NCBI GenBank assembly: GCA_002361615.1
Contig: DETK01000028.1
Coordinates: 3,962-33,199, forward strand
DNA length: 29,238 bases
Reading direction: 5' to 3'
Origin: Bacteroidales bacterium UBA3290
GTDB taxonomy: Bacteria > Bacteroidota > Bacteroidia > Bacteroidales > UBA932
The notes under the pieces were generated by a model. It saw only the letters and a program-made list of their open reading frames with translations, was not told the origin of the DNA and did no database searches. The position numbers and the translations under genes were made by a program. Below are positions 1 to 6,546 of the stretch, in pieces; positions within the stretch are counted from its first letter, which is position 1; every line of letters begins with the position of its first letter.

Positions 1-21
1 TACCAACTGAGCTATTTCCGC
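1..21 (-). tRNA. 5' end of a tRNA gene, truncated by window edge
   Basis: The minus strand reads GCGGAAATAGCTCAGTTGGTA, a typical tRNA 5' end: acceptor strand GCGGAAA, then the D-arm start with TAGCTCAGTTGG. The rest, including the anticodon, lies outside the window. In Bacteroidales this acceptor sequence often belongs to tRNA-Gly, but identity cannot be decided here. A well-formed promoter sits directly upstream at 36-66. Confidence 0.85.
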
Positions 22-35
22 TTGGTTTGGGACTG

Positions 36-66
36 CAAAGGTACGAACTTTTTTTACAGTCCCAAA
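36..66 (-). promoter_or_regulatory. Bacteroidota-type promoter of the tRNA
   Basis: On the minus strand a -33 TTTG (63-66) is separated by 19 bases from a -7 TACCTTTG (36-43), matching the phylum consensus TTTG/TAnnTTTG. The -7 ends 14 bases before the mature tRNA 5' end at 21, leaving room for a short precursor leader. Confidence 0.7.
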
Positions 67-81
67 TTTTTTTTCGACATT

Positions 82-393
82 TTAACGGTTGGGAACCGAA
101 ATGTAGCTGCGGAGGGCTTCGACGTAGGTGGCAAATGCGTCGCGGCCGTGGTCGGTGATGCTGCAGACGGTCTGCGGCATCTTGCCCTTGAATCCTTTGG
201 TTACTTCGATGTAGCCTGCCTGCTGCAACTTCTCGAGCTGGACGCTCAAGTTGCCCGATGTCGCTCCCGTTTCGGTTTTCAGGTAAACGAAGTCTGCACT
301 GCCGGCAACCAGGAGGATCGACATCACCGCGAGGCGGAGCTCCGAATGAAGCAACGGGTCAAGCGGCTTGAAGGCGTTCTCTTTCCCGGACAT
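82..393 (-). CDS. Winged-helix transcriptional regulator (103 aa)
   Basis: This is a small one-domain regulator. The sequence shows a helix-rich N-terminus (LLHSELRLAVMSILL), a recognition-helix region (TSGNLSVQLEKLQQAGYIEV) and a wing (KGFKGKMPQTVCSITDHGRDAF). That is the architecture of the ArsR/MarR-like stand-alone winged-helix family common in Bacteroidota. It starts 3 bases after the stop of the upstream membrane-protein gene, so the two are almost certainly cotranscribed. In this phylum such regulators are often paired with a membrane protein. By analogy it may repress its own operon, which is inference. The ligand is unknown and no sensor domain is visible. Confidence 0.85.
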   Translation of the reverse strand: MSGKENAFKPLDPLLHSELRLAVMSILLVAGSADFVYLKTETGATSGNLSVQLEKLQQAGYIEVTKGFKGKMPQTVCSITDHGRDAFATYVEALRSYISVPNR

Positions 394-396
394 GGC

Positions 397-1008
397 TTAT
401 TTGTTGTTTTGCAGGATGAAACCGGGAATGATCAGGGCGAAGATACCCAGGATGGCGAAGGTCAGGATCCGGAGGGGTGAGCCGCCGGGCATGACCATCA
501 GGAAGAGCGCCGACAGCAGCGTAGCCACCAACGAAAAGATTACAAGGGTTTTGTTCTTGAGCACAGCACCCGAAATCGTGCCGCAGAGGCCCATCATCAT
601 CAGGATGACCATCGAAAGGTCGACGGAAAGAGTGCCTTCGATGCCGGCTGCCGAGCGGATGCCCCAGGCAATCCAGACCAGCGCAAAGAAGCTCGTGGCA
701 AAGATGCCGAACCACCCCCAGATCTTCCCGAGGGTACGGGTCAGTTCCGTGACTGCCGCCTTTTCTTTGCCGCGATCCATCACGCGGCCACAGATAATAC
801 CGATGGCCGACATGGCGAACCAGAGGAAGTTCCAGGCCGGACTGCCGGTCTTCGACCAGAGAAGCCAGATGACAAGGGACGTGACTGTTACCAGTGTACC
901 CCAAAGGATGAGCGGCTTGCCCGCGTTCTTCGTGATGGTACGACGACTGCGCTCGATAGTCTCCGAAATCAGGCGGAGGCTGTTTTCTGCCGAAAAGTTG
1001 TTTTCCAT
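397..1008 (-). CDS. Multi-pass inner-membrane protein, unknown function (203 aa)
   Basis: The protein starts MENNFSAENSLRLISETIERSR, a charged cytoplasmic helix, followed by about five hydrophobic segments (for example LILWGTLVTVTSLVIWLLW, FLWFAMSAIGIICG, WGWFGIFATSFFALVWIAWG and LVIFSLVATLLSALFLMVM). No enzymatic motif is recognised. The ATG at 1008 is preferred over an upstream in-frame start at 1107 because the upstream extension is basic and unstructured, and the promoter (1105-1136) overlaps it. It forms a two-gene operon with the winged-helix regulator. Pairing with a small regulator is widespread in the phylum, but the function is not known. Confidence 0.8.
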   Translation of the reverse strand: MENNFSAENSLRLISETIERSRRTITKNAGKPLILWGTLVTVTSLVIWLLWSKTGSPAWNFLWFAMSAIGIICGRVMDRGKEKAAVTELTRTLGKIWGWFGIFATSFFALVWIAWGIRSAAGIEGTLSVDLSMVILMMMGLCGTISGAVLKNKTLVIFSLVATLLSALFLMVMPGGSPLRILTFAILGIFALIIPGFILQNNK

Positions 1009-1104
1009 TTTTTGTTTCTTTTTAAGAGGTTGGACAATAAAATGAATGGCCATTCGGATTCGCCCCCGCCCCGTTGCGCACCGGTTCAGTTTTGAATCAC
1101 GGTG

Positions 1105-1136
1105 CAAATATAAAGTAGTTTATTTTATAAACCAAA
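1105..1136 (-). promoter_or_regulatory. Promoter of membrane protein/regulator operon
   Basis: On the minus strand a -33 TTTG (1133-1136) and a -7 TATATTTG (1105-1112) are separated by 20 bases, a near-perfect Bacteroidota promoter. The transcript would have a leader of roughly 90 bases before the ATG at 1008. Confidence 0.7.
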
Positions 1137-1139
1137 TTT

Positions 1140-1492
1140 ATTTTGCTTTTTCCGAAAAAACTCATCGTCAGACAAGTATTCCGTCTGGCAGGACCTTATT
1201 TCAGACGCCGAGCTTCGCCTGAACACGGCACTCCGTCCGCAGGTGCTCCATCGCCGCTGCAATGTACACAGCTATGACTCAGGGGGTTACGAAAAGTGAT
1301 CCCCTCAAAAACAGGGGGGATCACTTTTCGTAAGTCTCTGACTGTCAGCTGCGTCCGTTGCAGCGCAAAAGTGAGCAAAAACGCAAAGTACGCTAAAGCG
1401 CAAGGAGCGCAAGGAGCGCAAAAACGCGCAAAACCTGCACTCCGCAATACCGCCGCCTATACCGCCGCCTATACCGCAGCCTAGAACGCAGC
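1140..1492. other. Non-coding interval between promoter and pheS
   Basis: No convincing gene is seen. The interval holds the 111-bp palindromic element, a low-complexity stretch at about 1381-1435 rich in AAGGAGCGC and AAAACGC units, and the 12-bp tandem repeat that continues into pheS. Short open frames here are rich in Cys, Arg and Gly and follow the repeats, so they are not treated as genes. Confidence 0.6.
1255..1365. repeat. 111-bp palindromic dispersed repeat, copy 1
   Basis: The ends are inverted repeats: CGCTGCAATG on the left and CGTTGCAGCG on the right. The core is a perfect 18-bp stem (1287-1304 with 1316-1333; arm TTACGAAAAGTGATCCCC) around an 11-base loop. A second copy of the same length and organisation lies at 27938-28048. 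No coding capacity is apparent, so this resembles a MITE or REP/REPIN-like element. It lies downstream of pheS and could also act as a transcription barrier, although no U-tract follows the stem. Confidence 0.8.
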
Positions 1493-1510
1493 CTAGATCG
1501 CAGCCTCGAA
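1451..1510. repeat. 12-bp tandem repeat spanning the 3' end of pheS
   Basis: Five units of CGC(A/C)GCCT(A/C)(T/G)A(C/A/T) run head to tail at 1451, 1463, 1475, 1487 and 1499. The last unit and part of the fourth are the final codons of pheS (Glu-Ala-Ala-Ile-stop). In the pheS frame the expansion reads stop-Ala-Ala-X repeatedly, giving four in-frame TAG codons spaced 12 bases apart. Confidence 0.85.
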
Positions 1511-2530
1511 CTGGCGGAGGAAGCGGATATCGTTTTCGAAGTAGTTGCGGAGGTCTTTGACCTGCCATTTGAGCATGGCGATACGCTCGATGCCCATTCC
1601 GAAAGCGAAGCCGCTGTAAACTTTCGGATCGATGCCAGACGCCTCCAGGACGGCCGGATCGACCATGCCGCAGCCCAGGATTTCAAGCCAGCCCGTTCCC
1701 TTGCAGATGTTGCAGCCTTTGCCTTTGCAGATGTTGCAGCTCACATCGACTTCGGCGCTCGGTTCGGTGAAAGGGAAGTAGGACGGGCGCATGCGGATCT
1801 GCGTGTCGGCGCCGAACATTTCCTGGGCGAAGAGCAGGATGGCCTGTTTCATGTCGGCAAAGGAAACGTTCTTGTCGATGTACAGGCCTTCCACCTGGTG
1901 GAAGATGCAGTGCGCGCGGGCCGAGATGGCTTCGTTGCGGAACACGCGGCCAGGGCAGATGACCCGGATCGGCGGACGCATCCGCTCCATGGTGCGGACC
2001 TGCACGGAAGAGGTATGGGTACGGAGCAGGATCGGATTGTCGCCGCCAGGCTGCACGAAGAACGTGTCCTGCATGTCGCGGGCGGGATGCTCCGGCGGGA
2101 AGTTGAGTGCGCTGAACACGTGCCAGTCATCTTCGATTTCAGGGCCTTCCGCCACCGAATAGCCGAACTTGCTGAAGATCGAAATGATCTCCTCGCGCGT
2201 GACGGAAATCGGATGACGTGCGCCAAGTTCCTGCAGGTCACCGGGCTTGGTCAGGTCGAAGGAAGCGGCGGCGGGGCCGACCATCTCGGAGAGGGTGGTC
2301 CGCAGCTCCTCGATCTTGGCCGTGGCCGCGTTCTTGAGGGCGTTCAGCCGCTGGCCGAATTCCCGTTTCTGGTCCTTGTCCACCTGACGGAACTCGTCGA
2401 ACAACTGGGTAATCTCGCCTTTCTTGCCGAGCCACTTCACGCGCAGCTCTTCGATCTCCTGTTCCTTGGCAGCCTTCAGCTCCTGGATGGAGGCCATCAT
2501 CTGTTCAATCTTCTCGTTGGTAATCGCCAT
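1493..2530 (-). CDS. pheS: Phenylalanyl-tRNA synthetase alpha subunit (345 aa)
   Basis: PheS is the catalytic alpha chain of the heterotetrameric phenylalanine-tRNA ligase and charges tRNA-Phe in the cytosol. Residues 1-90 form the N-terminal coiled coil (IEQMMASIQELKAAKEQEIEEL). The class II core follows, with HPISVTREEI, FSALNFPPEHPARDMQDTF (motif 1/2 region), RTHTSSVQVRTM, HQVEGLYID and motif 3 FAFGMGIERIAML near residue 312. A Cys-rich CNICKGKGCNICKG insert occurs in this clade. Length is normal for the family. pheT is not in the window. The gene ends in TAG followed by further in-frame TAG codons created by a 12-bp repeat. Confidence 0.97.
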   Translation of the reverse strand: MAITNEKIEQMMASIQELKAAKEQEIEELRVKWLGKKGEITQLFDEFRQVDKDQKREFGQRLNALKNAATAKIEELRTTLSEMVGPAAASFDLTKPGDLQELGARHPISVTREEIISIFSKFGYSVAEGPEIEDDWHVFSALNFPPEHPARDMQDTFFVQPGGDNPILLRTHTSSVQVRTMERMRPPIRVICPGRVFRNEAISARAHCIFHQVEGLYIDKNVSFADMKQAILLFAQEMFGADTQIRMRPSYFPFTEPSAEVDVSCNICKGKGCNICKGTGWLEILGCGMVDPAVLEASGIDPKVYSGFAFGMGIERIAMLKWQVKDLRNYFENDIRFLRQFEAAI

Positions 2531-2550
2531 AGCTCTTCAGAATTAGGGCA

Positions 2551-2558
2551 CAAATATA
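2551..2558 (-). promoter_or_regulatory. -7 element upstream of pheS
   Basis: On the minus strand TATATTTG lies 20 bases before the pheS ATG and matches TAnnTTTG. No clean TTTG -33 is seen at the usual spacing; the closest is a GTTG about 20 bases upstream. Confidence 0.5.
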
Positions 2559-2569
2559 GTGATTATCCG

Positions 2570-3856
2570 CTACCATTCAACCGCTTTTCGGGAGAGCGGC
2601 ATCGTCATGCAGCGCGCGCCGCCGCCGCCGCGGGGCAGCTCGGAGCCCTGGATGGTGACGCAACAGCGCGCATAATCTTCGAGTTTCTTGCGTCCGGCAA
2701 TCACGTCGCGGGCTGCCATCACCTCGAAACCGTGCTTGTCCATTTCGCGGAGCGTCGCTTCGTTGCGGGCGTAGCAGAGCACCTTGCCCGGCGCGAAGGC
2801 AAACATGTTGGAACCGCTGTGCCACTGTTCGCGTTCCTGCACCCAGCTGTCCGAGGAGCCGCCGCAGCAGATGGGCTCCAGGTCCATGCCCAGGCCGCGA
2901 AGCGCCGGCAGGATACCCGAAACGGAGCGGATGCGGCTTACCTTTCCGTCTTCAATGGTGATGTGGACGGTCTTGAAGGAACGGTCGTGCAGGATCAGCG
3001 GCTCGAAGACCATGCACTTGTCGCGGTCGAGCAGCGTAAAGACCATGTCCAGATGGATGAACGACTCCGGTGAAGCGGGAAGCTGCTGCACGATGATGTG
3101 CTTCTTCCCCTGAGGGCACAAATCGCAAAAATGGGCCGCCAGTGCGTCGATGCCGGCTGCACTGGTGCGCATGCCGTTGCCGATGACCAGGATGTCGTCG
3201 CGGACTACATGCACGTCGCCGCCTTCGATGAAGAGCTTCCCGCGTTCGGGCACGACGTTCTGCAAATCGATCGTCCCGCAGTCGAAACAGCCGCTGCGAC
3301 GGTAGATGGCATCCATGATCATCGCTTCGCGGGCGCGGACCTGGTTGGCCATCCGGCAGATGAGGGCATTGTTGCCGATCGTCACCGAAGAGTCGCGCGT
3401 GAAATAGAAGTTGTAGAGCGGGAAAAGGGAATAGTAGTCTTCATTCAGGAAGGCCGTCAGCGTGTCGATCCGGGCGGGAAGGCCCTCGATCAGCGCTTTG
3501 ACCAGCTGGGGCGTGGACATACCCATCAGGGTGTCGAAGCAGCCTCCGGCCTGTTCTGCGATGCAGATCCGGGTGATCAGTTCACGCCGGGCCTCCGCGT
3601 TGTCGAGCACGCGGGCGAGCAGGTCGCGGACCTGATAGACCCGGGCGACTTTCGAGAGCACGCCCTCGATCTGCTCATATTCCTTCTGGGCGATGGAGAG
3701 ATTCAATATATCACTGTAAAGTGCACGCTGCGCCATCCTGGGCGTCATGTTTTCCACTTCCGGACCGGGAGTATGGAGCAGCACCGCGTTCAGCGAACCG
3801 ATTTCGGACTGAACGTCAATCTTGAGCGGATTGTTTTCTTTCTTGGTATTTCGCAT
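2570..3856 (-). CDS. arcA: Arginine deiminase (428 aa)
   Basis: The enzyme hydrolyses arginine to citrulline and ammonia through a covalent amidino-thioester. The guanidino-modifying fold is clear: N-terminal LNAVLLHTPGPEVENMTP, substrate-binding FTRD (152-155), EGGD (211-214), catalytic HLD (268-270), and the C-terminal GGGGARC loop with nucleophile Cys416 followed by MTMPL. Length is close to that of bacterial ArcA. It follows the guanylyltransferase gene by 2 bases, so it is the third gene of the yraN operon. No ornithine carbamoyltransferase, carbamate kinase or antiporter gene sits nearby, so this is not a classical arc operon. It may work in nitrogen recycling or acid tolerance (inference). 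Confidence 0.92.
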   Translation of the reverse strand: MRNTKKENNPLKIDVQSEIGSLNAVLLHTPGPEVENMTPRMAQRALYSDILNLSIAQKEYEQIEGVLSKVARVYQVRDLLARVLDNAEARRELITRICIAEQAGGCFDTLMGMSTPQLVKALIEGLPARIDTLTAFLNEDYYSLFPLYNFYFTRDSSVTIGNNALICRMANQVRAREAMIMDAIYRRSGCFDCGTIDLQNVVPERGKLFIEGGDVHVVRDDILVIGNGMRTSAAGIDALAAHFCDLCPQGKKHIIVQQLPASPESFIHLDMVFTLLDRDKCMVFEPLILHDRSFKTVHITIEDGKVSRIRSVSGILPALRGLGMDLEPICCGGSSDSWVQEREQWHSGSNMFAFAPGKVLCYARNEATLREMDKHGFEVMAARDVIAGRKKLEDYARCCVTIQGSELPRGGGGARCMTMPLSRKAVEW

Positions 3857-3858
3857 GG

Positions 3859-4965
3859 TCAGAGATATCTGTCAATCTTGTCTTTCATGGTCAGGTCGGT
3901 CACGATGTCCTTGACGGTACGGTCGTCGCGGCGGCAAACCAGCAGCACGTCGTTCATATCGACAACCATGAGGTTTTCGAAGCCGCGGGCCACGACCAGT
4001 TTCCCGGGGTCGCTGCAGAGAATCACCGAGCCGGTGACATCATCGACCATCCGGACACCTTTGCCCAGCACGTTGCCGGAGGAATCCTTGGGGACCCGCT
4101 CGTACACCGACTCCCAGGTGCCGAGGTCGCTCCAGCCGAAATCGGAGAGGAAAACCCAGGCTTTCTGGGTCTTTTCCATCACGCCGTAGTCGATCGAGAT
4201 GGCAGGGCAGTCTTCATAGACGTGCCGGATGAAATCGGCTTCGCCTGCCGTGCCGTAATAAGCCTCGCCGCCATGGAAAAGGGTCGTCACTTCGGGAAGG
4301 CAACGCTCCATTTCGGCCTTGATGGCCTTCAGATTCCAGATGAACATGCCGGAATTCCAGAAGAACTCGCCGGTTTCGAGGAAGACCTTGGCCAGGTCGG
4401 CGTTGGGTTTCTCGGTGAAGGTCTTCACCTGATAGGACACGTGGTCGCCGGCCTTCTTGCAGACCGGCTTGTTGATTTGGATGTAGCCATAATTGGTCTC
4501 GGGACGGGTAGGCTCTATGCCGATGGTGTAGAGCCGGTCGCTCTTTTCGGCGACGGACAGGGCCGTCCGGATCGTGTCGCGGAAACGTTCTTCACCGATG
4601 ATCAGGTGGTCGGCGGGAGCGACGATCACCGTGGCGTCGGGATTCTTCTTGTACAATTTATAGGTGGCGTAGGCCACGCAGGGCGCCGTATTGCGTTTAT
4701 AGGGTTCGAGAAGGATATTGTCTTCCGGAATTTCGGGGAGCTGCTCCCGCACCAGGCTTTCATACCGTTCGGCCGTAACCACGAGGATGTTTTCGGCCGG
4801 GACGATCCGGGCGTAGCGGTCGAACGTCATCTGAAGGAAAGTCCGCCCGATGCCCAGGATATCGATGAACTGCTTCGGGCACGCCTGGCGGCTCATCGGC
4901 CAGAAGCGGCTGCCGATGCCGCCCGCCATGATGATACAGTAATGATTAGGGTTCATATTGCTCAT
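3859..4965 (-). CDS. manC: Mannose-1-phosphate guanylyltransferase (368 aa)
   Basis: The enzyme makes GDP-mannose from GTP and mannose-1-phosphate, feeding GDP-mannose and GDP-fucose into surface glycans. The nucleotidyltransferase signature is near the N-terminus: IMAGGIGSRFWPMSR then PKQF. Further conserved blocks are TAERYESLV, LLEPYKRNTAPCVAYA, VAPADHLI, NYGYIQ, FTEKPN, FFWNSGMFIW, DYGVMEKT and SDFGWSDLGTWESVYE. The C-terminal mannose-6-phosphate isomerase domain of long ManC forms is absent, so this is the short form. The ATG at 4965 overlaps the yraN stop by one base (TAATG), supporting it over a much longer upstream frame that would read through yraN. A second ATG at 4956 is possible. 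Confidence 0.93.
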   Translation of the reverse strand: MSNMNPNHYCIIMAGGIGSRFWPMSRQACPKQFIDILGIGRTFLQMTFDRYARIVPAENILVVTAERYESLVREQLPEIPEDNILLEPYKRNTAPCVAYATYKLYKKNPDATVIVAPADHLIIGEERFRDTIRTALSVAEKSDRLYTIGIEPTRPETNYGYIQINKPVCKKAGDHVSYQVKTFTEKPNADLAKVFLETGEFFWNSGMFIWNLKAIKAEMERCLPEVTTLFHGGEAYYGTAGEADFIRHVYEDCPAISIDYGVMEKTQKAWVFLSDFGWSDLGTWESVYERVPKDSSGNVLGKGVRMVDDVTGSVILCSDPGKLVVARGFENLMVVDMNDVLLVCRRDDRTVKDIVTDLTMKDKIDRYL

Positions 4966-5333
4966 TAGTTTCTTTTCCAAATCGGTATGAACGCTTCGGG
5001 AATGTATTCCACCAGGGGTCCTTCTTCGCCGAGCACCACCGAAACCACATCGAACTGAACTTCCTTGCGTACGTGCTTCTCCACGATGTAGCGGCTGGCA
5101 GCCGCCATCAAAAGGGCTTGTTTGCGCGCATCCACCTTCTCGTAAGGCTGGATCTGCAGTGGAGGTGTCATCGTCTTGACTTCCACCACGTGCACACGGT
5201 CGCTGCTCTCCATCACCAGGTCGAGTTCCTTGTGCCCGCCCCGCCAGTTCCGGTCCAAAAGCTGCAATCCGCGTGCCGAAAGCCAGGCCAGCGCAATCTC
5301 CTCTCCCCTTCTTCCCGTCTCGCTCTTTTTCAA
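4965..5333 (-). CDS. yraN: YraN/UPF0102 family endonuclease-like protein (122 aa)
   Basis: The order ETGRRGEEIALAWL, LLDRNWR, KELDLVM and VHVVEVKT is typical of the YraN family, which has a Holliday-junction-resolvase/restriction-nuclease-like fold (catalytic candidates Glu, Asp, Glu-x-Lys). The cellular role is not established. There is no ATG start. The frame is open to a TTG at 5408, but a good -7 element (TATCTTTG, 5363-5370) lies inside that extension. I therefore choose the TTG at 5333, which gives LKKSETGRRGEE and the normal family length of about 120 aa. It heads the operon yraN-manC-arcA and is divergent from argR. Confidence 0.85.
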   Translation of the reverse strand: MKKSETGRRGEEIALAWLSARGLQLLDRNWRGGHKELDLVMESSDRVHVVEVKTMTPPLQIQPYEKVDARKQALLMAAASRYIVEKHVRKEVQFDVVSVVLGEEGPLVEYIPEAFIPIWKRN

Positions 5334-5362
5334 AACACTGCAATTTTTCAGTTCAAACTTTA

Positions 5363-5370
5363 CAAAGATA
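5363..5370 (-). promoter_or_regulatory. -7 element of yraN-manC-arcA operon
   Basis: On the minus strand TATCTTTG matches TAnnTTTG, 29 bases before the proposed TTG start at 5333. The -33 region (about 5390-5397) has only TTTTC rather than TTTG, so the promoter is probably weaker than the divergent argR promoter. Confidence 0.5.
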
Positions 5371-5419
5371 AGAAAAAATCCACACTCTGCTGAAAAGTTG
5401 TTAGGCAAGTGGAAAAAAG

Positions 5420-5433
5420 TGAATAAATATTTG
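5420..5433 (+). promoter_or_regulatory. ArgR-box-like site 1
   Basis: TGAATAAATATTTG resembles the ARG box TGAATwwwwATTCA at 12 of 14 positions. It includes the TTTG (5430-5433) that serves as the -33 element of argR, so occupancy would block that promoter. Confidence 0.5.
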
Positions 5434-5462
5434 GCATAAATGTATATGCGTGGCTAAATTTG
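5430..5462 (+). promoter_or_regulatory. argR operon promoter
   Basis: A -33 TTTG (5430-5433) and a -7 TAAATTTG (5455-5462) are separated by 21 bases. The predicted start of transcription is about 5467-5470, giving a leader of roughly 35 bases before argR. Confidence 0.65.
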
Positions 5463-5471
5463 CCGTGGTTT

Positions 5472-5485
5472 TGAATATCCATTCG
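5472..5485 (+). promoter_or_regulatory. ArgR-box-like site 2
   Basis: TGAATATCCATTCG matches TGAATwwwwATTCA at all outer positions except the last base, with CC instead of ww in part of the spacer. It lies just downstream of the predicted transcription start, a good position for autorepression. Its centre is 52 bp from site 1, about five helical turns. A further TATTC/GAATA inverted repeat (5497-5509) overlaps the ATG. Confidence 0.5.
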
Positions 5486-5502
5486 CGTTTTTTGTATATT
5501 CT

Positions 5503-5979
5503 ATGAATAATCGCATCCAACTTATTCAGGAATTCATCCGGACACAAGCGGTCAGGAGCCAGGAAGAGCTCGCTGCCCTCCTTGCTGAAAAAGGCGTCAA
5601 GACCACCCAGGCCACACTCTCGCGGGATTTGCGGAAACTCCACATCACCAAACAGCGCGATGCATCGGGTGCATACTGCTACGTCCTCCCCGAGGCGAAC
5701 CGACCCCAGAACATCCTGCTTTCCGACAGCCGGGCGGGCGAATGCATCGTCAGCATCGACTTCTCGGGACAGATGGGCGTCATCAAGACCCTGCCTGGCT
5801 GCGCCAACATGGTAGGGGCGCTGGTCGACGAGCATAGCCACCCCGCCCTGATGGGCACGATCGCCGGAGAAGACACCCTGTTGCTGATCCTGCGCCAGGG
5901 CGCTTCCCACGCCGACATCCTGACCTTCCTGGAAACGTTCATCCCGAACCCCGGGAAAAGAGTGGTACCCGCAAACTGA
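5503..5979 (+). CDS. argR: Arginine repressor ArgR (158 aa)
   Basis: ArgR is a hexameric, arginine-responsive DNA-binding protein that represses arginine biosynthesis. The N-terminal winged helix is clear (RIQLIQEFIRTQAVRSQEEL, then TTQATLSRDLRKLHI, with Ser40-Arg41 in the recognition helix). The C-terminal arginine-binding domain includes LPGCANMVGALVDE and GTIAGEDTLLLI. Most ArgR proteins have GDDT here; this one has GEDT (Glu123-Asp124), a conservative change in the arginine pocket. It is the first gene of the operon, and its own promoter carries two ARG-box-like sites, pointing to autoregulation of argR through carB. Confidence 0.95.
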   Translation: MNNRIQLIQEFIRTQAVRSQEELAALLAEKGVKTTQATLSRDLRKLHITKQRDASGAYCYVLPEANRPQNILLSDSRAGECIVSIDFSGQMGVIKTLPGCANMVGALVDEHSHPALMGTIAGEDTLLLILRQGASHADILTFLETFIPNPGKRVVPAN

Positions 5980-5985
5980 CAGAAG

Positions 5986-6546
5986 ATGAACATCCAAGTC
6001 CTGGTGGCCGGTCAGAGCCATCTCCCCTATGCAGAGGCCGTGTGCCACGAACTCTACCTGTCTTCGCTCGGCGACAAGATCGGCATCGCCCGGCGTTCTC
6101 CGGACTACATCCGGGACAAGATCCTTTCCGGCAAGGCCGTGATCGCCCTGACGGACGAAGGGGAGTTCGCCGGTTTTTCCTACATCGAATCGTGGGGCGG
6201 AAAGAGCTTCGTCGCGAATTCCGGCCTCATCGTTCCCGAGAAGTTCCGCTCGCTGGGCGTGGCCCGGCGCATCAAGGAGCAGACCTTCATCCTCTCGCGC
6301 AAGCTGTTTCCCGATGCCAAGATCTTCTCGATGACCACTTCGGCCGCCGTGATGAAGCTCAACCATGAATTCGGCTTCCGTCCGGTAACCTACGACGACC
6401 TGACCGATGACGTCGAGTTCTGGAAAGGCTGCGAAGGCTGCCGCAATTTCAATGTCCTGCAGGAACAGCATTACCGGGTCTGCATCTGCACGGGACTGCT
6501 TTTCGACCCGAAGGAACATTTTGAAATCCATCATCCAGGAGAATGA
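5986..6546 (+). CDS. GNAT-family N-acyltransferase of the arginine operon (186 aa)
   Basis: A GNAT fold is visible: FAGFSYIESW (beta strands), then SGLIVPEKFRSLGVARRIKEQTFILSR, the acyl-CoA pyrophosphate-binding loop and helix, and NHEFGFRPVTY near the end. Its position between argR and argG is conserved in Bacteroidales. The first step of arginine synthesis is N-acylation of glutamate, and this phylum is known to use N-succinyl intermediates in some members. The likely role is therefore glutamate N-acetyl- or N-succinyltransferase, which is inference from context. The gene starts 6 bases after argR and overlaps argG by 4 bases (ATGA). Confidence 0.85.
   Translation: MNIQVLVAGQSHLPYAEAVCHELYLSSLGDKIGIARRSPDYIRDKILSGKAVIALTDEGEFAGFSYIESWGGKSFVANSGLIVPEKFRSLGVARRIKEQTFILSRKLFPDAKIFSMTTSAAVMKLNHEFGFRPVTYDDLTDDVEFWKGCEGCRNFNVLQEQHYRVCICTGLLFDPKEHFEIHHPGE

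Noticed and set aside
22..480. 152-aa plus-strand frame opposite the winged-helix regulator
   Set aside because: It is a shadow of the minus-strand regulator/membrane protein genes and starts inside the tRNA promoter.
1196..1447. Open frame on the minus strand with Cys-rich repeats
   Set aside because: It is generated by the palindromic element and low-complexity repeats, and has no start signal or conserved domain.
2570..3856. Classical arginine deiminase (arc) operon
   Set aside because: No catabolic ornithine carbamoyltransferase, carbamate kinase or arginine/ornithine antiporter genes lie nearby; the neighbours are manC and yraN.
1898..4189. Long plus-strand frames opposite pheS, arcA and manC
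   Set aside because: High GC produces long antisense frames. Their composition is His/Arg/Gly-rich, without domains, and the minus-strand products are unambiguous.
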